Shown: piece by piece, positions 23,825 to 31,822 of the stretch
Layout of the letters: each line of letters opens with the position of its first letter
How positions within the stretch are numbered: position 1 is the stretch's first letter
Source of the DNA: Planctomycetota bacterium
GTDB taxonomy: Bacteria > Planctomycetota > Phycisphaerae > Phycisphaerales > UBA1924
Reading direction: 5' to 3'
Assembly (NCBI GenBank): GCA_033763975.1
Contig: JANRJM010000002.1
Span: forward strand, 186,001 to 250,000
DNA length: 64,000 bases
The notes under the pieces: generated by a model
What the model saw: only the letters and a program-made list of their open reading frames with translations
What the model was told of the DNA's origin: nothing
Database searches by the model: none
Program-made: the position numbers and the translations under genes

Positions 23825-26032
23825 CTACGGGCACGGTACTCCCGCGACGATGAGCGTGAGAAGCGCGACATCGTCCTGATCCACGTTGCCGTCGCCGTTG
23901 AAGTCCGGGTTGACCTGCGCGCACGCCCCGCCCCCCACGGTCTGGATGAGGCACACGATGTCGTCCTGGTCGATGTTGCCGTCGGCGTTCACGTCGGGGT
24001 CGCACACGATCGGGGCGACGTCGCCGGTGATGGCCAGCGCGTAGCCCTGCATGCCCACGTTCACCGCGCGCCCGCGCACGCGGATCGTCCACTCGCCGCT
24101 CTCGGGCGCGCTGATGAGCACCTGCTCGAGGTTGTTGAGCGTGTCGGGCGTGCCGCCGGGCGTCGACTGTCCGCCCGAGAACACGTTGCCGAGGTACACC
24201 ACGCCCGAGGGCGACCGGGCCTCGAGATCAAGATCGTTCACGGGGACGAACGTCGCGTTCACCTCGGCGGGCGCGTCGGCGTACGACATCGTGACCTTGA
24301 GCGCCTGCCCCGCGCCGACGGAGAGGCGCACCGACGCGACATCGCCGGTGGAGATCGCGTCGGGCGAGGTGTTGCGCACGTCCTCGACGACCAGGCGGCG
24401 CGCATCACCCGCGAAGTAGAGCGCTTCGTCCGCGAGCACGCGCCCCCAGCCCTCGCGGTTGGACGGGAAGTCCGCGACGCCCGCCATGTCGACGGCGCTG
24501 TTCACCAGGGTCGCCTTGATGAGCTGGCCCGAGGGGAGCAGGGCGTCGGACGGGTTCTCGAGCCCCGAGGGGTAGAAGCCCTTGAGGTAGTACTGACGCA
24601 CGAGCGTGGCGACACCCGCGACCGCGGGGGTGGCCATCGACGTGCCCGAGAGGGTCGTCGTGCCGCAGCCCGTCGAGCCGGAGGCGGACTGGATGGCGCA
24701 GCCGGGCGCGGCGATCTCGGGCTTGCGGCGCCCGTCCTGCGTCGGGCCGTCGCCCCCGTCGCACCAGTTCTGCTGGTTGGGCGCGTTGACCGACGCCGTC
24801 ACCGCGAGGCTGTTCTTGGCGTTCTCCGGGTTGTTGACGGTGGCGGAGTTGGAGACGGCGTGGACGATGAGGATGTCGGGGAAGTCGCGCTGCACGCTGT
24901 CGATGCCCCGGCACCCGCCGTCGTACTCGCGGGTCCAGTCGGCGCCCCAGCTGTTCGTGTGAATGTGCGCGCCGTCCATGACGTGCGTCTCGAACCGCTC
25001 GTACATGCTCAGCTCGGTCGCGTCCGGGTGCGTGTTGAACGCCATCCGGGCCTGGTACGCGACGCCCCGCGTGTCGCCGGTGCTGCCGGCGTCGCCCAGC
25101 GCGGTCGTCGCCACGTGCGTGCCGTGCAGGTTGTACCCGGGCGTCGCGTTGTACGCGACGATCTTGCGGTGGTCGACGCCGATGGGGTTCAGGCTGTCGA
25201 AGAACGCGCAGTGCTGGACCCCGACCCGCCCGTCGATCACGCCGATGATCTCGCCCAGGCCCGTCAGCCCGCGGGCGTAGAGCGGGGTGACGTTCTGCAC
25301 GTTGCTCTGCACCACCCAGCGCGTGACCGCGTTGCTCCGGAGCGTGTACTCGGGGAACTCCTCGACGAACTGCACGTCCTCGAGCGAGGCGAGCGCGCCC
25401 AGGCGGTCGCGCGCGATGTCCACCCCCAGCATCCACGAGCCCCCGACGAGCTCGTCCGACATCACCCGCGCGCCGCCCAGCAGCCCGATGCCCGCGAGCG
25501 TCGCCTCGCGCGAGCCGTCCGCGAAGAGGTGCACCCACACCAGCACCCGCCCGTCCTGCGCGATCGCGCGGCGTTCGGGCGTCTGGGGCGCGCGAACGCC
25601 CGCCAGCAGCGCCGGCTCCAGTTTCCACTCGGCCCGGAACGCGCCGGCCCACGTGACAAACCCCAGCGCGCCCACGCCCCGCGGCGTCGACCCGGACACG
25701 TCCGCGATCCACGCGTTCAGCGGGAGGTACGACAGCAGACGCACGCCCGCGCGCGACAGCGCGGCGCGGCGTTCGGGGGTCATCGGTCCGTCGGTCACCA
25801 GCACATGGCGCCCGGGCGCAAACCCCGCCGCCTCGAGCGCGTTGGGAAGGGCCGCCACGGTAACGTCGCCCGTACGGAGGTTCAGCACCCCTTGGCGGGC
25901 GACGACGGACGGGAGCGCGACATCCGCGGCGGCCGCCGGCCGCGCGGAGCACACGCCCCCCGCCAATCCCGCGAGCATCGCCGCCACGACCGCCGCGCCG
26001 CCCAAACGGGTTGCTTCCATGGTCACATCCAT
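23825..26032 (-). CDS. secreted subtilisin-like serine peptidase (S8) with dockerin
   Basis: 735 aa. A signal peptide (hydrophobic core AAVVAAMLAGLAGGVCSA) and a ~200-residue propeptide-like region precede the S8 domain. The triad is Asp267 in GVIDGRVG, His303 in HGTHVATT, Ser465 in GTSMATPAVAG. A beta-sandwich resembling a pre-peptidase/P domain follows (SVRLSVGAGQALKVTMSYAD; SGEWTIRVRGRAVN). The last ~65 residues hold a two-repeat dockerin type I pair (DVNADGNIDQDDIVCL and DFNGDGNVDQDDVALL) with flanking Cys, as in planctomycete GC-type dockerins. It is an extracellular protease. The ATG at 26032 was chosen; 26020 is an alternative. Confidence 0.93.
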   Translation of the reverse strand: MDVTMEATRLGGAAVVAAMLAGLAGGVCSARPAAAADVALPSVVARQGVLNLRTGDVTVAALPNALEAAGFAPGRHVLVTDGPMTPERRAALSRAGVRLLSYLPLNAWIADVSGSTPRGVGALGFVTWAGAFRAEWKLEPALLAGVRAPQTPERRAIAQDGRVLVWVHLFADGSREATLAGIGLLGGARVMSDELVGGSWMLGVDIARDRLGALASLEDVQFVEEFPEYTLRSNAVTRWVVQSNVQNVTPLYARGLTGLGEIIGVIDGRVGVQHCAFFDSLNPIGVDHRKIVAYNATPGYNLHGTHVATTALGDAGSTGDTRGVAYQARMAFNTHPDATELSMYERFETHVMDGAHIHTNSWGADWTREYDGGCRGIDSVQRDFPDILIVHAVSNSATVNNPENAKNSLAVTASVNAPNQQNWCDGGDGPTQDGRRKPEIAAPGCAIQSASGSTGCGTTTLSGTSMATPAVAGVATLVRQYYLKGFYPSGLENPSDALLPSGQLIKATLVNSAVDMAGVADFPSNREGWGRVLADEALYFAGDARRLVVEDVRNTSPDAISTGDVASVRLSVGAGQALKVTMSYADAPAEVNATFVPVNDLDLEARSPSGVVYLGNVFSGGQSTPGGTPDTLNNLEQVLISAPESGEWTIRVRGRAVNVGMQGYALAITGDVAPIVCDPDVNADGNIDQDDIVCLIQTVGGGACAQVNPDFNGDGNVDQDDVALLTLIVAGVPCP

Positions 26033-26191
26033 CAACGAAGGTGCGCCGGGCGAACTGGAGAGAACCACCACGCCGCCCCCGCCGGGCGGACGCGTGCCCA
26101 CACTCTCATACGCCACGCCGGGGAATCGGATTCTGCCGAAACGGCGGGGATCGCGCGAATACGAGATTTGTTCGGCAGGCGATCGGTGTTG

Positions 26192-26635
26192 TTAGGCGGC
26201 CTTTCCTTGGGGCATGTCAAGAAGCCGCTCGACGCCCAATCGCCACGGGGCGGCGGATCCGGCGTCGAAGCGCGCGAGGGCCTCGCGCCGGTCCGACGCC
26301 AGGTCGAGGAAGCGGTCGATGCCGGTGGAGCGCAGCAGGCGCTCGTCGCGGGTGGGCATGCCCAGGATGACCAGGCGTCCGCCCATGCGCGTGCAGTCGC
26401 GCGAGAGGGCGATGAGCGCGTTGATCCACGAGCAGTTGAACCGCCCGACGGACGCGACCTCGAGCACGATCCGCCCGCCGACCCCCGGGGCGAGATCGCG
26501 CAGGAACCGCTCGAGCACGCCGGTCTGCTGGTCGTGGATGGCCGGGCACGTGAGGCTGACGATCGCCGCGTCGCCGACGCGGCTGAGCGTGAGCATCGTG
26601 TCCGGCAACTGGTGGGACTCCTGAATGGCGAACAT
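26192..26635 (-). CDS. STAS-domain protein (anti-sigma-factor-antagonist type)
   Basis: 147 aa with a single STAS-like fold: LSRVGDAAIVSLTCPAIHD, LRDLAPGVGGRIVLEVASVGRFNCSWINALIALSRDCTRMGGRLVILGM and RLLRSTGIDRFLDL. The phosphoacceptor position (usually D-S-S/T-G) reads N-C-S-W, so the conserved Ser is kept but its surroundings are changed. It probably works in a partner-switching module, but no cognate RsbW-type kinase is in the window. AGGAA lies upstream of the ATG. It is divergent from the ABC operon. Confidence 0.8.
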   Translation of the reverse strand: MFAIQESHQLPDTMLTLSRVGDAAIVSLTCPAIHDQQTGVLERFLRDLAPGVGGRIVLEVASVGRFNCSWINALIALSRDCTRMGGRLVILGMPTRDERLLRSTGIDRFLDLASDRREALARFDAGSAAPWRLGVERLLDMPQGKAA

Positions 26636-26878
26636 GCTGGTCGTTCCTCCGCGTGCCCGCCCGGTCGAACGCCGGGTCGGCTGGCCCTGTAAAGGTGCGT
26701 TTCAGGTGCGCCGCTTGCCAGCACCCGAGCGCCGCACGGGCCGGGGCGCGTCGGATCACGACGCCCGTACCGTCTCTGACGGATCTGCCGCCCGCCGGCG
26801 TCTTGTAGACCCGGGCCACCCCACGCGCCTACGAATCGGCCCCTGCATTCCTGATCCGCGGCTCCCGGGCATCACGCC

Positions 26879-27943
26879 ATGAGCGAACCACTGATCTCGA
26901 TACGGAACCTGTCCAAGAAGTTCGGCGGCGGCGGGGCGGCCATCCTCGCGGTCAACGGCGTCACGTTCGACGTCCGCGCGGGCGAGGTCGTGGGCTTTCT
27001 CGGTCCCAACGGCGCCGGCAAGTCCACGACCATGAAGATGGTCACCGGCTATCTGCGCCCCACCTCCGGCGCCGTCCGCGTCTGCGGGCTCGATGTCCAG
27101 GACGACCCCATCGGCGTCAAGGAACGCATCGGCTACCTGCCCGAGGGCGCCCCCGCCTACCCGGACATGACCCCCGCGTCGTTCCTGTCGTTCGCGGCCG
27201 AGGTCCGCGGGCTGGGCGGCGCCGCCCGGGCCGACGCCCTGGCCCGCGCGGTCGAGCGCACCCAACTGCAAGGCGTGCTGCGCCAGCCGATCGACACCCT
27301 CAGCAAGGGCTTCAAGCGGCGCGTCGGGCTGGCGCAGGCGATTCTCCACGAGCCGCCCGTGCTCATCATGGACGAGCCCACGGACGGGCTGGACCCCAAC
27401 CAGAAGCACGAGGTGCGCAAGCTCATCCGCGAGATGGCCGGCGCGGGCGGACGCGCGATCGTGCTCTCCACCCACATCCTCGAAGAAGTCGACGCCGTCT
27501 GCACCCGCGCCATCGTCATCGCACGCGGACGCGTGGTGGCCGATACCACGCCCGCGGCGTTGGCCGCCCGCTCGCGCTACCACGGCGCGGTCACCCTGTG
27601 CGTCATTCCGCTGCCTGGCGCGGGGGGGGGCGCAGGGGCGGGCGTGTTCGAGGAACTCGCGCGCGTGCCGGGCGTCGCCAGCGTCGAGAACACCTCCAGC
27701 GTGCCGACGGGCGAGGGCGTGCGCGCCACGTGCACGCTCATCCCCGCGACCGGCGCGGACCTCGCGTCGGCCGCGGGGCAGTTCGTGCGCGCCAGGAACT
27801 GGCGCCTCGAGACCCTGCGCGTCGAGGGCGGGCGGCTGGACGACGTCTTCCGCGATCTCACGGCCGGCGCGGGCGGCGACGGGGGGGCGCACGGAACGGG
27901 CGGTGCGCGTGCGACGGGCACGCCAAAGGAGGGCGCGCGGTGA
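26879..27943 (+). CDS. ABC transporter ATP-binding protein (GldA type)
   Basis: 354 aa. It has Walker A GPNGAGKST, Q-loop YLPEGAP, signature LSKGFKRRVGLAQ and Walker B VLIMDEPTDGLDPNQ with a following H-loop (STHIL). The C-terminal ~120 residues are an accessory domain ending in a Gly-rich tail. It is first in a tight operon with a permease (GTGA overlap), a GldG-like protein and a DUF4340 protein. In Bacteroidetes GldA/GldF/GldG are tied to gliding; in other phyla the same set is an export or envelope system of unknown substrate. Confidence 0.92.
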   Translation: MSEPLISIRNLSKKFGGGGAAILAVNGVTFDVRAGEVVGFLGPNGAGKSTTMKMVTGYLRPTSGAVRVCGLDVQDDPIGVKERIGYLPEGAPAYPDMTPASFLSFAAEVRGLGGAARADALARAVERTQLQGVLRQPIDTLSKGFKRRVGLAQAILHEPPVLIMDEPTDGLDPNQKHEVRKLIREMAGAGGRAIVLSTHILEEVDAVCTRAIVIARGRVVADTTPAALAARSRYHGAVTLCVIPLPGAGGGAGAGVFEELARVPGVASVENTSSVPTGEGVRATCTLIPATGADLASAAGQFVRARNWRLETLRVEGGRLDDVFRDLTAGAGGDGGAHGTGGARATGTPKEGAR

Positions 27944-28674
27944 GGGGCTGGCTGCCGATCCTGAAGCGCGAACTGGCGGGGTACTTCGTCACCCCGGTGG
28001 CGTACGTGTTCATCGTGATCTTCCTGATCCTGACGGGCGTGTTCACGTTCGAGATCGGGGCGTTCTTTCAGCAGGGACAGGCCGACCTGCGGGCGTTCTT
28101 CAACTTCCACCCGTGGCTGTACCTGTGCCTAATCCCCGCGGTGTCCATGCGTCTGTGGGCCGAGGAGCGCAAGGGCGGCACGCTGGAGCTGCTCATGACC
28201 CTGCCGGTCTCCAAGGCCGGGGCGGTGGCCGGGAAGTTCCTGGCCGCGTGGCTGTTCTGCGGCGTGGCGCTGGTGCTGACGTTCCCGATGTGGCTCACGG
28301 TGAACTATCTGGGCAGCCCGGACAACGGCGCGATCGGCGCGGGGTACATCGGCAGCTTCCTGATGGCCGGGGGCTTTCTCGCGATCGGCGCGTGCGTGTC
28401 GGCGGCGACGCGCAGCCAGGTGATCGCCTTCGTGGTGAGCGTGGTGGTGTGCTTCGGGTTCCTGCTCGCGGGGTACGGGCCGGTGATCAACGTCTTCAGC
28501 CCGTGGGCGCCGCAGAGCGTGCTCGAGACCATCGCGTCGTTCAGTTTCCTGACGCGATTCGACTCCATCGGCAAGGGCGTGATCGACCTGCGCGACCTCG
28601 TGTTCTTCGGCTCGCTCATCGGCGGGTGCCTGGTGCTGAACGCGTCGCTCCTTGACGCGGGGAAGGGGGAGTAG
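27940..28674 (+). CDS. ABC-2 type transporter permease (GldF-like)
   Basis: 244 aa from GTG overlapping the ATPase gene by 4 nt. There are six hydrophobic segments, starting VRGWLPILKRELAGYFVTPVAYVFI, with the ABC-2 pattern SMRLWAEERKGGTLELLMTLPVS after the second helix and the final segment VFFGSLIGGCLVLNASLL. It forms the membrane channel for the preceding ATPase. Its stop overlaps the GTG of the GldG-like gene by 1 nt. Confidence 0.92.
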   Translation: MRGWLPILKRELAGYFVTPVAYVFIVIFLILTGVFTFEIGAFFQQGQADLRAFFNFHPWLYLCLIPAVSMRLWAEERKGGTLELLMTLPVSKAGAVAGKFLAAWLFCGVALVLTFPMWLTVNYLGSPDNGAIGAGYIGSFLMAGGFLAIGACVSAATRSQVIAFVVSVVVCFGFLLAGYGPVINVFSPWAPQSVLETIASFSFLTRFDSIGKGVIDLRDLVFFGSLIGGCLVLNASLLDAGKGE

Positions 28675-30563
28675 TGTCCGCACGCCTCCAGACCATCGTG
28701 CTGTTCGCGTGCGTGCTGGCGCTCTTCATCGGCGTCAACATGCTGAGCGAGCGCCTGCTGGCGGGCGCGCGCCTCGACACCACGCAGGGCTCGATCTTCA
28801 CGCTGACGCAGGGCTCGCGGAACATCGCCCGGTCGCCCGCCGAGCCGGTGACGCTGACGCTGTACTACGCGGCGTCGGCCGCGACGGGGCGCCCGGAGCT
28901 GGAGTCGTACGCGCGGCGCGTGCGCGAACTGCTGCGCGAGTTCGCCGGCGCGTCGCGGGGCAAGGTGGTGCTGCGCGAGGTAGACCCCGCGCCGTTCTCC
29001 GAGGCCGAGGACGACGCGGTGCGCGCCGGGCTCACGGGCGTCCCCCTCGACGCGGGCAGGACGCTGTACCTGGGGCTGGTGGGCACGAACACCATCGACA
29101 CGCGCGAGGTGATCGCGTTCTTTGACCCCCGGCGCGAGCGGTTCCTCGAGTACGACGTCGCGCGCCTGGTCTACTCGCTCGCGAACCCCACGCGCAAGGC
29201 GGTCGGTGTGATCTCGTCGCTGCGGATCGACGGCGGGTTCGCCATCGACCCGCGCACGCGCCAGCCCACGCAGACCCCGGCGTGGCGCGTGATGGAGGAA
29301 ATGAAGGGCCTGTTCGACGTGCGGATGCTGAACGCCCCGACCTCGATCCCCGACGATCTCGACGCGCTGATGGTCGTGCACCCCAAGGACCTGCCGCCTT
29401 CGACGCTGTACGCGATCGATCAGTTCGTCATGCGGGGCGGGCACCTGCTGCTCTTCCAGGACCCCAACTGCGAGAACGACGACACCGGCGGGCAGTTCGC
29501 CTTCGGGGGTGACCGGTCGTCGTCGCTGGAGCCGCTGCTCAAGGCCTGGGGCATCGACAGCCCGGACGGCATGGTCGCGGCGGACGCCGCCATGGCGCTG
29601 CGGGTCTTCGCGGGCGACCGGAACAACCCCGAGCCCGTGCCCTACGTCGTGTGGCTGGAGGCGCGGGCCGGGCAGATGGCCTCGGACGACGCGGTGACGG
29701 GCGTGCTCGGGCGCGTGATGCTCGCGAGCAGCGGGTACTTCAACACGGCGGAGGGCTCGACGCTCGCCCTGACGCCCCTGATCTCGACGACCGGCACGGC
29801 GATGGCGATGCCCACGACGGACATCGGGTTCCCGCCCGATCCCAAGGCGCTGCAGAAGAAGTTCACGCCCGGCTCAGCGGCGCTGGTGCTGGCCGCCCGT
29901 GTCGAGGGGGCGGTGACGAGCGCGTTCCCCGACGGCCCGCCCCCGCCGCCCGAGGGGCAGGAAGCGCCGGCGGACCTCCCGGCGCACATGGCGGCGAGCA
30001 CCGGGCCGGTGACGATGATCATCGCGGGCGACGTCGACATGCTCGCCGACGGCATGTGGATCCGGCGCCAGGACTTCTTCGGCAGCCCGATGGTGCAGCG
30101 CCTGGCCGACAACGGCGACTTCGTGCTCGGCGCGCTCGAGAACCTGACCGGCGGGAAGGACCTGACGACGGTGCGGGCGCGGCGCGACACCAACAGGCCC
30201 TTCACCGTCGTCGAGCGCATGCAGCGCGACGCCGACCAGCGGGCCCTCGCCGAGCAGGCGATGCTCGAAGAGAGCCTCCGCGACACGCAGGCCGAGCTCG
30301 ACAAGCTGCAGGCGGCCCGGAGCGACGCGGAAGGCTCGCCCATGCTGACCCCCGAGCAGCGGGCGAAGGTCGAGGAGTTCCGCGCGACGATGCTCGACAC
30401 CCGCAAGAAGCTGCGCGAGGTGAACCGCACCCTCCGCGCGGACATCGAGACCCTCGGGCTGCAGCTCAAGTTCATCAACACCGCCCTCATGCCCCTGCTC
30501 GTCGCGTTCATCGCGATCCTGCTCGCCATCCTGCGGCGCGCGCGACGCGCGCGGGCGCTGTAG
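28674..30563 (+). CDS. GldG-like ABC-associated membrane protein
   Basis: 629 aa. An N-terminal TM helix (IVLFACVLALFIGVNML) is followed by a large extracytoplasmic DUF (ABC-type uncharacterised transport, GldG N-terminal: RLDTTQGSIFTLTQGSRNIAR, ...VTLTLYYA, ...YARRVRELLREFAG), a Rossmann-like half (LDALMVVHPKDLPPSTLYAIDQFVMRGGHLLLFQDP), a coiled coil near 530-600 and a C-terminal TM helix (LMPLLVAFIAILLAI) ending RRARRAR. This is the usual GldG layout. It overlaps the permease gene by 1 nt. Confidence 0.9.
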   Translation: MSARLQTIVLFACVLALFIGVNMLSERLLAGARLDTTQGSIFTLTQGSRNIARSPAEPVTLTLYYAASAATGRPELESYARRVRELLREFAGASRGKVVLREVDPAPFSEAEDDAVRAGLTGVPLDAGRTLYLGLVGTNTIDTREVIAFFDPRRERFLEYDVARLVYSLANPTRKAVGVISSLRIDGGFAIDPRTRQPTQTPAWRVMEEMKGLFDVRMLNAPTSIPDDLDALMVVHPKDLPPSTLYAIDQFVMRGGHLLLFQDPNCENDDTGGQFAFGGDRSSSLEPLLKAWGIDSPDGMVAADAAMALRVFAGDRNNPEPVPYVVWLEARAGQMASDDAVTGVLGRVMLASSGYFNTAEGSTLALTPLISTTGTAMAMPTTDIGFPPDPKALQKKFTPGSAALVLAARVEGAVTSAFPDGPPPPPEGQEAPADLPAHMAASTGPVTMIIAGDVDMLADGMWIRRQDFFGSPMVQRLADNGDFVLGALENLTGGKDLTTVRARRDTNRPFTVVERMQRDADQRALAEQAMLEESLRDTQAELDKLQAARSDAEGSPMLTPEQRAKVEEFRATMLDTRKKLREVNRTLRADIETLGLQLKFINTALMPLLVAFIAILLAILRRARRARAL

Positions 30564-30582
30564 GAGCCCGGGAGACCCGCCC

Positions 30583-31788
30583 ATGAAGACACAGACCATC
30601 GGTGCGCTCGCGGTCGCGGCGCTGATCGTCGCCGCGGGAGCCGCCTGGCTCGCGAGCACCCCGCGCACCGCCGCCCCGGACCCCCGGCAGCGCCCGGCGC
30701 TCGTCCCCGATCTCGCCTCGAAGGGCGCGAGCATCCGGCGCGTCACCGTCCGCCAGGGCGACGCCGTGACGACCCTCGAACGCGCGGGCGACCGCTGGGT
30801 CGTCGCGAGCAAGGGCGGGTACCCCGCGAGCGAGAGCGCGGTGCGCGACCTGCTCCGCTCCATCGACGGCGCGACGGTCGCCGACGTGAAGACCTCGAAC
30901 CCCGAGTTCTACCCGCGCCTGGGGGTCGAGGACCCCGCCGCCCCGGGCGCGGCGTCCACGGGCGTCGTCATCGAGGGCGAGGGCGCCACGCCGATCGCGT
31001 CGATCATCGTCGGCAAGGCGGAGAGCGGCGCGCAGTCGTCCGACGACAGCGTCGGGCGGTTCGCACGCCGCGCGGGCGAGGCGGCGTCGCTGCTCGTGCG
31101 CGGGCTCGGGCAGGTGCGCAGCGACACGCAGCACTACCTCGATCGGGACATCGGCGCGATCGAGAACGAGCGGGTGATGGCGGCGGGCGTGTCCGGGGCG
31201 CCCGGCGGGGCGTACACGGTGTCGCGCGCCTCGGCGGAAGACACGGCGTTCACGCTGACGCCCATGCCCGAGGGGCGCTCGCTCAAGGACCAGTTCGTGC
31301 TCACGCGCCTCGCGAACGTCATGGCCTTTATGACGCTGGACGACGTGCTGCCCGCGGGCGGCGTATTCGGGGAAGGCGAGATCGCGGAAGGCACGCCGAC
31401 GATCACGGCCGAACTGCGAACGTTTGACGGCTTGGTCGTGCGAATCCGCACGACCGAGAAAGACGCCAAGACGTGGGCGGCATTCAGCGCGGAGGCCACC
31501 GACGGCGCGTCGGCCGAGATTCGCGAGGAGGCGGCGCGGCTCAACGAAAAGTGGAGCGGCTGGGCATACCAACTCCCCGCGTACAAGAACGAGGTTCTGC
31601 GCGGGCCGCTCGAGAGCCTCCTCGCGCCGGCGGGCTCCGGCGCCGACGCGGACGCCGGCACGGACGCCCTCCCCGGGCCGGTGCGCATTCCCGCCGAAGC
31701 CCCGCCCCCCGGCGGCCAGGGCCCGGATGGACAACCGCCGGACGACCAACCACCCGCGCAAGGCGGCACGCCGCCGGGCGGCGAATGA
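30583..31788 (+). CDS. DUF4340 domain protein
   Basis: 401 aa with an N-terminal TM/signal anchor (IGALAVAALIVAAGAAWLAS). DUF4340 features are TLERAGDRWVVASKGGYPASESAVRDLLRSIDGATVADVKTSNPEFYPRLGVEDP and later YLDRDIGAIENERV. The C-terminal ~50 residues are a Pro/Gly/Asp-rich tail. DUF4340 proteins are frequent fourth members of GldA-GldF-GldG operons, as here (20 nt after gldG). They probably form part of the same envelope complex. Confidence 0.88.
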   Translation: MKTQTIGALAVAALIVAAGAAWLASTPRTAAPDPRQRPALVPDLASKGASIRRVTVRQGDAVTTLERAGDRWVVASKGGYPASESAVRDLLRSIDGATVADVKTSNPEFYPRLGVEDPAAPGAASTGVVIEGEGATPIASIIVGKAESGAQSSDDSVGRFARRAGEAASLLVRGLGQVRSDTQHYLDRDIGAIENERVMAAGVSGAPGGAYTVSRASAEDTAFTLTPMPEGRSLKDQFVLTRLANVMAFMTLDDVLPAGGVFGEGEIAEGTPTITAELRTFDGLVVRIRTTEKDAKTWAAFSAEATDGASAEIREEAARLNEKWSGWAYQLPAYKNEVLRGPLESLLAPAGSGADADAGTDALPGPVRIPAEAPPPGGQGPDGQPPDDQPPAQGGTPPGGE

Positions 31789-31822
31789 CGCCGGCCGCGG
31801 GCGCACCCGGTATCCTGAGCGC

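Noticed and set aside
22307-26692. A 1461-codon plus-strand frame over neuC-aminotransferase-subtilase
   Set aside because: It is antisense to three recognisable genes and very rich in Arg, His and Ala with no domain; the minus-strand genes explain the region.
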